Shown: one piece after another, positions 44,510 through 53,024 of the stretch | Numbering within the stretch: the first letter of the stretch is position 1 | Layout of the letters: every line of letters begins with the position of its first letter | Origin: Geobacteraceae bacterium GWC2_55_20 | GTDB taxonomy: Bacteria > Desulfobacterota > Desulfuromonadia > Geobacterales > Pseudopelobacteraceae | Assembly (NCBI GenBank): GCA_001802125.1 | Contig: MGZK01000008.1 | Location: 19,862-83,861, forward strand | Direction of reading: 5' to 3' | DNA length: 64,000 nucleotides | Notes under the pieces: generated by a model | The model's database searches: none | What the model was told of the DNA's origin: nothing | What the model saw: only the letters and a program-made list of their open reading frames with translations | Translations under genes and position numbers: made by a program

Positions 44510-45946
44510 ATGAATTCTTCCCTTTATCCGCACTTCGGAGTTCTGCTGGTAGATGACGAACCGGCCTGGCTCCGTTCCCTGAGCCTGACCCTGGAGCGCT
44601 CGGCCGGTATCGCAAACATCATCACCTGCCAGGACAGCCGCCAGGTGATGGACCTGCTCGATCTGCACGAAATCGGCCTGGTGCTGCTGGATCTGACCAT
44701 GCCGCACCTGGCCGGCGATGAATTGCTCAGCATGATCGCGGAGCGCCACCCGGAGACCGCGGTAATCATCATCAGCGGCATGAACCAGATCGAAAGCGCC
44801 GTCAACTGCATGAAACTGGGCGCCTTCGATTATTTCGTCAAGACCGTCGAGGAGGACCGGCTGGTCAGCGGTGTACTGAGAGCCATCCGCATGCTGGAGC
44901 TGGAGCGGCAGAATCGCGAGATGTCGAGCCGGATGCTGTCCGGCGGGCTGAAGCACCCGGAGGCGTTTTCCGGCATCGTGACCGGCGACCGTAACATGCA
45001 TACTATCTTCTCCTATATCGAGGCGGTTTCGCTGAGTTCTGAACCGCTGCTGATCATCGGCGAGAGCGGCGTCGGCAAGGAGCTGATCGCAAAAGCGGCC
45101 CACACCCTGAGCGGATGCAGCGGTCAGCTGGTGGCGGTCAACGTGGCCGGACTGGACGATACTGTCTTTGCCGACACGCTCTTCGGACACACCCGCGGCG
45201 CCTTTACCGGCGCGGACCAGGCCCGGCGCGGCATGATCGAGGAAGCCGCCGACGGCACCCTTTTCCTGGACGAGATCGGCGACCTGAGCATCGCCTCCCA
45301 GGTCAAGCTGTTGCGGCTGTTACAGGAGGGAGAATACTTCCCGTTGGGCAGCGACCGCCCCAAGCGGCTCAAGGCGCGCGTGATCGTGGCCACCCACCAG
45401 GACCTGGCGCAGAAACAGGCGGCCGGAACCTTCCGGCGCGACCTGTACTACCGCCTCTGCATTCATCTGGTACAGGTGCCGCCGTTACGTGAACGCAAAG
45501 GGGACCTGCCTCTGCTTTTGGATCATTTTCTTGAAGAATCGGCCAGGGCGCTCGGCAAGAAGAAGCCGACCCCTCCCAGGGAACTGGCAGATCTGCTGGC
45601 AACCTACGCTTTTCCCGGAAACATCCGCGAGTTGAAGGCGATGATCTACAATGCCGTCAGCATCCACCGGGATCGGGTACTGTCAATGGAAACCTTCCTG
45701 AAAACGATCGGCAAGACCGGAGACAAGCCTGCCGTTTCAGCTCTGAAAACTCCCGAACGCAACCTGTATTCGGAACTTGAGCGATTGCCGACTTTCGGTG
45801 AAGCTGCCGAACTGCTGGTCGAGGAGGCCATGTGCCGCGCCAACGGCAATCAGACCATCGCCGCCCGCCTGCTTGGCATCTCCCAACCGGCCCTCAGCAA
45901 GCGTCTGAAATTATCGAGAAACGTCCAGACATCACCCCAATCCTGA
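44510..45946 (+). CDS. NtrC-family sigma-54-dependent response regulator (DctD-like)
   Basis: A 478-residue response regulator: receiver (about 8-125; VDDEP, phospho-Asp in LLDLTMP), AAA+ sigma-54 activation domain (about 145-385; Walker A GESGVGKE, GAFTGAD, Walker B FLDEIGDL) and a Fis-type helix-turn-helix (about 440-475). It can contact sigma-54. Located 4 bp after the sensor kinase and 333 bp before the DUF551-like/dctA unit. A perfect inverted repeat and a canonical sigma-54 promoter lie in that gap, so it most likely activates the downstream pair. Confidence 0.93.
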   Translation: MNSSLYPHFGVLLVDDEPAWLRSLSLTLERSAGIANIITCQDSRQVMDLLDLHEIGLVLLDLTMPHLAGDELLSMIAERHPETAVIIISGMNQIESAVNCMKLGAFDYFVKTVEEDRLVSGVLRAIRMLELERQNREMSSRMLSGGLKHPEAFSGIVTGDRNMHTIFSYIEAVSLSSEPLLIIGESGVGKELIAKAAHTLSGCSGQLVAVNVAGLDDTVFADTLFGHTRGAFTGADQARRGMIEEAADGTLFLDEIGDLSIASQVKLLRLLQEGEYFPLGSDRPKRLKARVIVATHQDLAQKQAAGTFRRDLYYRLCIHLVQVPPLRERKGDLPLLLDHFLEESARALGKKKPTPPRELADLLATYAFPGNIRELKAMIYNAVSIHRDRVLSMETFLKTIGKTGDKPAVSALKTPERNLYSELERLPTFGEAAELLVEEAMCRANGNQTIAARLLGISQPALSKRLKLSRNVQTSPQS

Positions 45947-46004
45947 ACGTCCGGGAAAACAGCGCTTTAAAATACGGCGTTTCACCCGCTTCAACCCAAT
46001 GGGT

Positions 46005-46036
46005 ATAACCGTGGTTATAACCATAACCACGGTTAT
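46005..46036. promoter_or_regulatory. Perfect 14-bp inverted repeat, candidate regulator binding site
   Basis: ATAACCGTGGTTAT (46005-46018), AACC, ATAACCACGGTTAT (46023-46036). Each arm is itself an ATAACC/GGTTAT pair. Centred about 165 bp upstream of the sigma-54 promoter at 46183, the distance typical of enhancer sites. Probably bound by the response regulator at 44510-45946. Confidence 0.65.
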
Positions 46037-46182
46037 GACCTCGCAACCGGCTGTTATTTCTAATTATTATCAAAACCCGCTTCCTGAATTCAATCCGCAG
46101 TTATACCCCTTCATCGTCTGAATCGCATCCAATACCACCATTTTATCAATATTATCGCACCATTACAGATCGTATACGCAGT

Positions 46183-46197
46183 TGGCACTGCTGTTGC
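46183..46197 (+). promoter_or_regulatory. Canonical sigma-54 promoter of the dctA unit
   Basis: TGGCAC-TGCTG-TTGC, a full match to the -24/-12 consensus. Transcription is expected near 46209. The first coding sequence begins at 46280. Confidence 0.85.
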
Positions 46198-46279
46198 TGA
46201 TATATCGTTCTAAATCCGTTGGCCGGCTTGAACGAAGATGACAATCGAATTGAGATCCGGACCTGAGAGGAGAGGAAAA

Positions 46280-46486
46280 ATGTCAATGGAATGGATCGAC
46301 ACAAAGTTCAAACTTCCTGATGAGAGCGAAAGGGTGCTGCTGTACACCCCTTACCGGATTTTTGGCGAGGATTACTCCTGTGTCGGCAACAGGGAAAGCA
46401 TTACCGCCTGCAAGACCAGGATCAACCGCAAAAATGTGCCGGTCTTTACGCACTGGATGCCGCTCCCGGACAAGCCACACCGCTGA
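46280..46486 (+). CDS. Small DUF551-like protein
   Basis: A 68-residue protein beginning with WIDTKFKLPDESERVLLY after Met-Ser-Met-Glu and ending FTHWMPLPDKPHR; WI-x-LP near the start and HWMPLP near the end are the DUF551 marks. The function of the family is unknown and it is common in phages. Here it lies in a sigma-54 promoter unit ahead of a DctA-type symporter, an unusual place. AGGAGAGGA precedes the ATG. Confidence 0.8.
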   Translation: MSMEWIDTKFKLPDESERVLLYTPYRIFGEDYSCVGNRESITACKTRINRKNVPVFTHWMPLPDKPHR

Positions 46487-46568
46487 AACCTTTTGATACA
46501 ACATGATACCGTTTAAAACCAATTAACTCTATTCAGACCATCAAGACAAAAGCGAAAAGGAGCCAGCC

Positions 46569-47885
46569 ATGAACGGAAAAAAGTTTTACCAGCATCTGTA
46601 CTTCCAGGTATTGACCGCTATCAGCATCGGAGTTTGCCTGGGGCACTTCTACCCTGAAACCGGCGCCGCGATGAAACCTCTTGGAGACGGCTTCATCAAG
46701 CTGATCAAGATGATCATCGCCCCGGTCATTTTCTGCACCGTCGTAACCGGTATCGCCGGCATGGAGGACATGAAAAAAGTTGGCCGGGTCGGCGCCAAGG
46801 CACTACTCTATTTCGAGGTCGTCACAACCATGGCTCTGGCGATCGGCCTGCTGGTGGTCAGCGTGATCCAGCCGGGGGTCGGCATGAACGCCGATGTCAC
46901 CAAACTGGACACCAAGACCCTGACGACCTACACCGCCCAGGCCAAATCACACAGCATGATTGATTTCGCGATCAACATCATTCCCAACAGCGTTGTGGAT
47001 GCCTTTGCCAAGGGAGATATCCTGCAGGTGCTGTTCTTTGCGGTCCTGTTCGGATTCGCATTGTCGATGCTCGGTGAGAAGGGTAAAACCGTATTCAGGC
47101 TGATCGACCAGGTATCCCATACCCTGTTCGGCATCGTGGGCATCATCATGAAGGCCGCTCCGATCGGCGCTTTCGGGGCGATGGCTTTTACGATCGGGAA
47201 GTTCGGCCTGGGATCTCTGACCAAGCTGGGCCTGCTGATGGGTAGTTTTTACCTGACCTGTCTGCTGTTCGTGTTCGTTGTTCTGGGCACGATCGCAAAG
47301 CTGTGCGGCTTCAGCATTTTCAAATTCATCAAGTACATCAAGGAAGAACTGCTGATCGTACTGGGCACATCCTCGTCCGAGTCGGTTCTACCGCGCATGA
47401 TGGCCAAGCTTGAAAATCTGGGCTGCACCAAGTCGGTGGTGGGTCTGGTGATTCCGACCGGCTACTCGTTCAACCTGGACGGCACCTCGATCTACCTGAC
47501 CATGGCCGCGGTTTTCGTGGCCCAGGCAACCAATACCCCGCTGACATTGACCCAGACGCTGACGATCCTGGGAGTGCTGCTGTTGACCTCCAAGGGCGCC
47601 GCCGGCGTCACGGGCAGCGGCTTCATCACGCTGGCAGCCACCTTTGCCGCGATCCCCACCATCCCGGTGGCCGGACTGGCGCTGATCCTGGGCATCGACC
47701 GTTTCATGTCCGAGGCGCGGGCGTTGACCAACCTGGTCGGCAACGGTGTGGCCACCGTGGTGGTTTCGCGCTGGGAAAACGAATTGGATATGGAGCGGAT
47801 GTCACGCATGCTGAACAACCAGGTCGATGATGAAGTCGAAGAGACTGAAATGCCGCTGGATGCGGAGCCGGCAGCAGCCGATTAG
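46569..47885 (+). CDS. dctA: Dicarboxylate/amino-acid:cation symporter (DAACS/DctA type)
   Basis: A 438-residue symporter with the GltPh-like fold: about 8 membrane helices plus two re-entrant hairpins. Visible marks are [12 protein letters not shown] (HP1), [16 protein letters not shown] (TM7) and [13 protein letters not shown] (HP2). Takes up C4-dicarboxylates (succinate, fumarate, malate) or related amino acids with protons or sodium. Likely controlled by the sigma-54 promoter at 46183 and the two-component system before it, as known for dctA in rhizobia and Geobacter relatives. The C-terminal 20 residues are acidic. Confidence 0.9.
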   Translation: MNGKKFYQHLYFQVLTAISIGVCLGHFYPETGAAMKPLGDGFIKLIKMIIAPVIFCTVVTGIAGMEDMKKVGRVGAKALLYFEVVTTMALAIGLLVVSVIQPGVGMNADVTKLDTKTLTTYTAQAKSHSMIDFAINIIPNSVVDAFAKGDILQVLFFAVLFGFALSMLGEKGKTVFRLIDQVSHTLFGIVGIIMKAAPIGAFGAMAFTIGKFGLGSLTKLGLLMGSFYLTCLLFVFVVLGTIAKLCGFSIFKFIKYIKEELLIVLGTSSSESVLPRMMAKLENLGCTKSVVGLVIPTGYSFNLDGTSIYLTMAAVFVAQATNTPLTLTQTLTILGVLLLTSKGAAGVTGSGFITLAATFAAIPTIPVAGLALILGIDRFMSEARALTNLVGNGVATVVVSRWENELDMERMSRMLNNQVDDEVEETEMPLDAEPAAAD

Positions 47886-47991
47886 TTCTGGGGAATCACG
47901 AACCTTGTTCTGACACGCGCAGATCACCGGCCTTACAGATCATTCCTGAACAACGTTGCACGAGCACATACTGCCATTTGTGCTCCTTTCG

Positions 47992-48018
47992 AACCGGGGG
48001 AGAAATCCCCCGGTTTTT
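47992..48018 (+). terminator. Intrinsic terminator after dctA
   Basis: AACCGGGGG (47992-48000) pairs with CCCCCGGTT (48007-48015), loop AGAAAT, then TTTCT. Confidence 0.85.
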
Positions 48019-48105
48019 CTTTGTACCATTTTGAAGCTTATTGTTGGAAAAGCGCCGGCCAGCGGTTATGATGGCGCGTCTATTTCAAGCAAAGGAGAGT
48101 ACGGA

Positions 48106-48897
48106 ATGACAGCGTGGTTACTGTATCTTGCCCTGGGAGCTTTTGCGGGGGTACTGGCCGGCCTGCTGGGTGTCGGCGGCGGGATCGTGATTGTGCCGAT
48201 ACTGACCTTCATCTTCAGTGCACAGGGGCTGCCTGCTGACTACATCCTGCACCTGGCGCTCGGCACTTCACTGGCAAGCATCATGTTCACATCGGTTTCC
48301 AGCCTGCGCGCCCACCATGCGCGGGGAGCGGTGGAGTGGCGGGTCGTGCGGCGCATCTCCCCAGGGATCCTGGCCGGCACCTTTTTCGGATCCTGGGTCG
48401 CGGCCCAGCTTTCCACCCGTTTTCTGAAGGCGTTCTTCGTGGTCTTCCTCTACTACGTCGCGACCCAGATGCTGCTCAACATCCGGCCTAAACCGCATCG
48501 GCAGCTGCCCGGCGCCACGGCCATGTTTGGTGTAGGCGGCCTGATCGGCGGCATCTCCAGCCTGGTCGGCATCGGCGGCGGCAGCATGTCTGTGCCTTTT
48601 CTGGTCTGGTGCAACGTGGCCATGCACAACGCCATCGGCACCTCGGCCGCAATCGGCTTTCCGATCGCACTGGCCGGCGCCGCCGGCTACCTGGTCAACG
48701 GCCTGGCAGTGAACCTGCCACCAGCCACACTCGGTTACATATACCTGCCGGCCCTGATCGGTGTGGCGGCGGCCAGCATCGTCACCGCACCCCTGGGCGC
48801 CAGACTCGCCCACAGCCTGCCGATCGGCGGACTGAAGAAGATCTTCGCGCTGCTACTAATAGTGATGGGAACCAAGATGCTGCTAAGCCTGTATTAG
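48106..48897 (+). CDS. TSUP/TauE-family membrane protein
   Basis: A 263-residue permease with 8 membrane segments. Two repeats carry GVLAGLLGVGGGIVIVPIL and GGISSLVGIGGGSMSVPFL, the family motif. TSUP members move sulfite, sulfoacetate or other anions. Start at 48106 with AAGGAG. Substrate unknown; no neighbouring sulfur gene. Confidence 0.88.
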   Translation: MTAWLLYLALGAFAGVLAGLLGVGGGIVIVPILTFIFSAQGLPADYILHLALGTSLASIMFTSVSSLRAHHARGAVEWRVVRRISPGILAGTFFGSWVAAQLSTRFLKAFFVVFLYYVATQMLLNIRPKPHRQLPGATAMFGVGGLIGGISSLVGIGGGSMSVPFLVWCNVAMHNAIGTSAAIGFPIALAGAAGYLVNGLAVNLPPATLGYIYLPALIGVAAASIVTAPLGARLAHSLPIGGLKKIFALLLIVMGTKMLLSLY

Positions 48898-48920
48898 GAA
48901 CACCTACCGAAATTGCAGAT

Positions 48921-48951
48921 AAAAATGGCCGGAATTATCAAAACCCGGCCA
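48921..48951 (-). terminator. Intrinsic terminator of the tandem thioesterase gene
   Basis: TGGCCGG (48926-48932) pairs with CCGGCCA (48945-48951). Read on the minus strand a TTTTT tract follows. About 65 bp after the stop of the thioesterase gene. Confidence 0.75.
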
Positions 48952-49016
48952 CCCTACATCCAACCACACCAATCGATTATCCCGATTGCGACCACACCAC
49001 TTGTATCTGTGACAGT

Positions 49017-50075
49017 TCAGTCCAGCCGCTGACGATACGCATTCAAAAGGCGTGCATCCTCGGCATAGGTTACCGGATAGATGAACGGTACCGTTTGAGG
49101 GTTCATATCGGCATCAACGTTCCTGAAGGTGAACAGGCAGGAGTTAGAAAGCGCCTTGTCGCCACCGGTACGGCTGAAACGCTCGATGTCGGACTGCACT
49201 GCAATGGTGGTTTTACCGGTGTAGACGACCCTGGCGATAAATTTCAACTGGTCACCCAGCAGCACCGGCTGGTTAAAGTTGATGCGGTTCACCCGGCACG
49301 GCACGGCCCTGATGGATGGGACCATTTCGGCGGCAATAGCTGCCAGTTCGTAAGCCTTCCGGATCAGATAACCGCCGAAAATGGTCTTGGGCACGTTTTC
49401 CTGTTCGGGATAGGCACGGCAGGTTGATTCCAGTACAAGATTCCTGGCGCGAAGACCGCTGAACCCCTCGGATTCCTGTTCCTTGTGCAGTTTCTTGAGG
49501 AACAGGTACTCATCCAGCGACGGCATCTGTTCGGCCTTCGCCAAACCTTCCCGATAGTCCTGGCGACGCTTTTCCGCCTTCTGATACCGTTTCAAATCCA
49601 CTTGCTGTTCGTACCGTAGCGGCGGCAAGCTGAGGCTCTTGGCTTCACCACAGTCCGCAGAACGTGCCACCATTGTGAAATAACAGCTGGCCAGATGACT
49701 CGAACCGGCTCCCAGGCACTCGACCCGGATGCCGACCTCCATCGAAGATTTGCCGACATGGTTGATCTGGGCCGAAAACACCAGGTCATGATTCGTATCG
49801 GCCGGATTTCTCAAGACAATGTTATCAACGGCAGCGGTCACCACCCGTGCTTCGGGATAGAATCTGTGAACGTATGCCAGCGCGGTGTTTTCGGCCACTT
49901 TGTCCAGTGTTTCAAGCAGTTTGCCGAACCTGATGTTGCCGACCATCTGGGTGTCACGCGCCAGAAAGCGCCTGGCCAGCACCGGATCGGTCGAAAACGA
50001 CAGAACATGGATATACCTGGTGTCATGTGGGGCCAATAACTCGGCAGCGGTTCCGGTTGCAACAAGTTTGGTCAT
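49017..50075 (-). CDS. Acyl-CoA thioesterase with two hot-dog domains
   Basis: A 352-residue protein with two hot-dog domains (about 25-165 and 205-335). Each half carries a GKxSMEVGIR- or GKTTIAVQS-type strand. The layout is like ACOT/BFIT acyl-CoA hydrolases. Length, the internal ~40-residue linker and absence of a START domain suggest a bacterial counterpart. Start at 50075 has AAGGAG eight bases upstream. Confidence 0.85.
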   Translation of the reverse strand: MTKLVATGTAAELLAPHDTRYIHVLSFSTDPVLARRFLARDTQMVGNIRFGKLLETLDKVAENTALAYVHRFYPEARVVTAAVDNIVLRNPADTNHDLVFSAQINHVGKSSMEVGIRVECLGAGSSHLASCYFTMVARSADCGEAKSLSLPPLRYEQQVDLKRYQKAEKRRQDYREGLAKAEQMPSLDEYLFLKKLHKEQESEGFSGLRARNLVLESTCRAYPEQENVPKTIFGGYLIRKAYELAAIAAEMVPSIRAVPCRVNRINFNQPVLLGDQLKFIARVVYTGKTTIAVQSDIERFSRTGGDKALSNSCLFTFRNVDADMNPQTVPFIYPVTYAEDARLLNAYRQRLD

Positions 50076-50123
50076 GGATTTGCACTCCTTTACTGGCAAT
50101 AATATAGCCTTTGAAAAATAAAA

Positions 50124-50148
50124 GCCACAGGGCCGGAGACCCTGTGGC
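50124..50148 (-). terminator. Intrinsic terminator of the outer-membrane protein gene
   Basis: GCCACAGGG (50124-50132) pairs with CCCTGTGGC (50140-50148). On the minus strand TTTTATTTTTC follows. Confidence 0.85.
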
Positions 50149-50174
50149 GTGTGCGTGATGATATCGCGCCGTTG

Positions 50175-51077
50175 TTAAAAGGCGTAGATGAACTTGAACC
50201 AGAGGTTGTCGCCCTGCGGACGATTGTAGGTTTCGGTTTCAAAGAGGTATTTCAGGCTGAAGCTCATGTTTTTGTAGTCGTACTTGAGGGCCGGTCCCAG
50301 GGCCAGCACGCTGCCCTTGTTTCCGGTAACCGCTGCGCCTTTGATTTCATCTTCGGTAACCTGCTGGTAGAAATAGCCGGCCCCGCCGAAGGTGAAATTG
50401 CCGATTTTCTTGCCCAGCGCATAATCCAGATGAAATTCCTGGCCGGACTGGTAATCGGTGGCATTGTTCTCGGTATTGAAGTCGTACATCAGTTTGGCCG
50501 AGAGTTCGTAGCCGCTGTTACAGATATAGGTTCCGGCGATAATCGGCTCGAATGTCCAGTAGTTCCTGCCGGTATTGGCCATGTCCAGCTTGTCGTAGCT
50601 GCCGGTCGGGATGTAGATGTCGAGACCGGTGGCGGCATGCCAGTTTTTGCCATGCCAGGAGAGCACGAAGGGATCGATGATGATGTCGCCCAGACCGGTC
50701 TTGCTGTCTTCTCCGGCTCCTGGAACCTTGACGTCAACGTTCATGATCGGCAGGAACAAATGCACGCCCCAAAAGCCGCCCAGGATCTGTTTGTCGGTGA
50801 CATGGATCAAACGGAGCACATCGGCGGTGACATTCAGCCTGAATCCGGGAACCAGGTTCTTACCGCTGTTATCATTGAGCCTGTCAGCCGAATAATGGGT
50901 AAAATAGTTGATGAAGTAGGTTCCCGGCGGTGGAACGGCTCCGGACATGAAATCCTCTGCGCCATTGGGATAGGCGCCGCCGCCCCCCTCGGTCGCGAAA
51001 GCGGTCCGTCCGCCGGGATTCAGCGCAAAGACCAGCAGCAATAAGACGCATACTTTTCTGAAAACAAATTTACCCAT
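50175..51077 (-). CDS. Outer-membrane beta-barrel protein, SphA/phenol meta-pathway type
   Basis: A 300-residue exported protein. The signal peptide (cleavage near A-F-A-T) is followed by GAEDFMSGAVPPPGTYFINY, typical of the MetA-pathway-of-phenol-degradation (SphA-like) outer-membrane family, then amphipathic strands ending in FKFIYAF, with a terminal Phe. These proteins are proposed channels for hydrophobic or aromatic compounds; no substrate is shown here. Start at 51077 with GGAGGGG four bases upstream. Transcribed singly. Confidence 0.82.
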   Translation of the reverse strand: MGKFVFRKVCVLLLLVFALNPGGRTAFATEGGGGAYPNGAEDFMSGAVPPPGTYFINYFTHYSADRLNDNSGKNLVPGFRLNVTADVLRLIHVTDKQILGGFWGVHLFLPIMNVDVKVPGAGEDSKTGLGDIIIDPFVLSWHGKNWHAATGLDIYIPTGSYDKLDMANTGRNYWTFEPIIAGTYICNSGYELSAKLMYDFNTENNATDYQSGQEFHLDYALGKKIGNFTFGGAGYFYQQVTEDEIKGAAVTGNKGSVLALGPALKYDYKNMSFSLKYLFETETYNRPQGDNLWFKFIYAF

Positions 51078-51176
51078 GATTCCCCTCCGATAAAATTTCA
51101 TATACACCCGAATTAGCCCGACATTTTTGACTATTTCAGCCTGTCTGGCAAGCGATTTAATATAAAAATTCTCCGG

Positions 51177-52814
51177 TCAGAGCGTCAACTCGGCATGGCC
51201 ATGGTAATATTCGTCCCGCTCACGGGACACGTCCGCATCCTCAAGATACTCCTCAAAGCCCATCACGCGGTCGATTACGCCGCCGGGGGTGATTTCGATG
51301 ATGCGGCTGGCGATGGTCGAAACGAACTCATGGTCGTGCGAAGCGAACAGGATCACCTCGCTGAAGGCGATCAGGCCGTCGTTCAGCGCAGTGATCGACT
51401 CCAGGTCCAGGTGGTTGGTCGGCTCGTCCAGGATCAGCGCATTGGCGCCGCTCAGCATCATGCGCGACAGCATGCAGCGCACCCGCTCGCCACCGGAAAG
51501 GACGCTGGTCTTCTTCATCGCCTCCTCACCCGAGAAAAGCATGCGCCCCAGGAAACCACGGGCAAAGGTTTCGCCCTCGGTGGGGGGCGAATACTGCCCC
51601 AGCCATTCGATCAGGGTCATGTCATTTTCAAAATAGGAGCTGTTTTCCTTGGGGAAATAGGCGCTGGTGATCGTCACTCCCCAGCGGAAGCTGCCACTGT
51701 CCGGTTCAAGCTCACCGGCCAGAATCCGGAACAGGGTCGTACGGGCCAGCGTGTTGCCGCCCACAAAGGCGATCTTGTCCCCCTTGCGCACGATCAGGTC
51801 CAGGTTGTTCAGGACCTGGACGGCATCGATCTGCTTGGAAAGCCCCTGTATCTCCAGAATGATGTCGCCGCAGGGGCGTTCCGGCTTGAAAACCACGTGC
51901 GGATATTTGCGCGAAGAGACCGGCATATCCTCAATGGTAAGCTTGTCCAAAAGCTTCTTGCGCGAGGTGGCCTGCTTGGCCTTGGAGGCGTTGGAACTGA
52001 AGCGCTGGATAAAGGCCTTCAGCTCTTCGGCCTTCTCGGAAACCTTGCGGTTCTCGTTCTGCTTCTGCTTCAGGTTGAGCTGGGCTGCGTGATACCAGAA
52101 ATCGTAGTTGCCGACGTAGATCTGGATCCGGCCGAAGTCAATGTCGGCGGTGTGGGTACAGACCTGGTTCAGGAAATGACGATCGTGGGAAACGACGATG
52201 ACGGTATTCGGGAAGCGGTACAGGAAATCTTCCAGCCAGGAGATGGATTTCAGGTCCAGGTTGTTGGTCGGCTCGTCCAGCAACAGCACGTCCGGATTGC
52301 CGAACAATGCCTGGGCCAGCAGCACGCGCACCTTGTCACCGCTTTCCAGCTCTTTCATGCGCTTGCCGCGCAGCTCTTCCGGAATGCCGAGGCCGTTCAG
52401 CAGCACGGCCGCCTCGGATTCTGCCTCGTAGCCGTTCATTTCAGCAAAATCGCCTTCCAGCTCCGCCGAACGGACCCCGTCCTCCTCGGTGAATTCAGCC
52501 TTGGAGTAGATCGCCTCACGCTCGGTCATCACGTCGTATAGTCGTTTGTGCCCCATGATGACCGTATTGAATACCGTCTCCTCGTCGAAGGCGAACTGGT
52601 CCTGGCGCAGGACCGCAATCCTCTCCCTGGGACCGACGCTGATCTCACCCTTGTCAGGATCGATCTCGCCCGACAGGATCTTCAGGAAGGTGGATTTGCC
52701 GGCGCCATTGGCTCCGATCAGGCCATAGCAGTTGCCGGGGGTGAACTTGATATTGACATCCTTGAACAGGACGCGCTTTCCATATGAAAGGGTAACATTA
52801 TTTGCTGCGATCAT
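51177..52814 (-). CDS. ABC-F family ATPase, YbiT type
   Basis: A 545-residue translation-associated ATPase with two ABC domains and a linker (about 240-310, coiled coil rich in Lys/Gln). The first domain has GANGAGKST, LESGDKVRVLLAQALF and LLLDEPTNNLD. The second has LSGGERVRCML and LILDEPTNHLD, but its Walker A reads GGNTLARTT: Lys is replaced by Arg (codon CGT). The invariant catalytic Glu is present in both. ABC-F proteins act at the ribosomal E site. Start at 52814; the AAGGAG is 12 bases away, rather far. The frame continues upstream without stop to 52961, so a longer start is not excluded. Confidence 0.9.
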   Translation of the reverse strand: MIAANNVTLSYGKRVLFKDVNIKFTPGNCYGLIGANGAGKSTFLKILSGEIDPDKGEISVGPRERIAVLRQDQFAFDEETVFNTVIMGHKRLYDVMTEREAIYSKAEFTEEDGVRSAELEGDFAEMNGYEAESEAAVLLNGLGIPEELRGKRMKELESGDKVRVLLAQALFGNPDVLLLDEPTNNLDLKSISWLEDFLYRFPNTVIVVSHDRHFLNQVCTHTADIDFGRIQIYVGNYDFWYHAAQLNLKQKQNENRKVSEKAEELKAFIQRFSSNASKAKQATSRKKLLDKLTIEDMPVSSRKYPHVVFKPERPCGDIILEIQGLSKQIDAVQVLNNLDLIVRKGDKIAFVGGNTLARTTLFRILAGELEPDSGSFRWGVTITSAYFPKENSSYFENDMTLIEWLGQYSPPTEGETFARGFLGRMLFSGEEAMKKTSVLSGGERVRCMLSRMMLSGANALILDEPTNHLDLESITALNDGLIAFSEVILFASHDHEFVSTIASRIIEITPGGVIDRVMGFEEYLEDADVSRERDEYYHGHAELTL

Positions 52815-52871
52815 TCCGGTGTGGTGCTCCTTTGTGTAAACTTGTCCCGTTTGCGGGAGATGAAAATAAAA

Positions 52872-52900
52872 AACCACAGCGGCGGGTGACCTCTGTGGTT
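52872..52900 (-). promoter_or_regulatory. Terminator-like hairpin in the 5' leader of the ABC-F gene
   Basis: AACCACAG and CTGTGGTT (52872-52879 and 52893-52900) form an 8-bp stem. Read on the minus strand, TTTTTTATTTT follows, i.e. an intrinsic terminator ahead of the coding region (58-86 bases before the start). A TTGCCC/TATATT-like promoter lies upstream near 52914-52943. Leader terminators are known to control some ABC-F genes by attenuation. No short leader ORF stands out. Confidence 0.5.
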
Positions 52901-53024
52901 CACGAATTAAAAAATATATCATTATTAAAGAGTATCGGGCAACACCTTTTTGATATTGCATTAAATGATATTTATGGCAGAATTAAACGCCGTTGGTGAC
53001 TATCCTTGATGCGAGGTGTTCCAG

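Noticed and set aside
48609..49427. 272-codon frame running from the TSUP gene into the thioesterase region
   Set aside because: Overlaps the TSUP gene in another frame and crosses a terminator; composition unlike a protein.
51195..52541. 448-codon frame opposite the ABC-F gene
   Set aside because: Antisense shadow with no recognisable domain and no ribosome-binding site.
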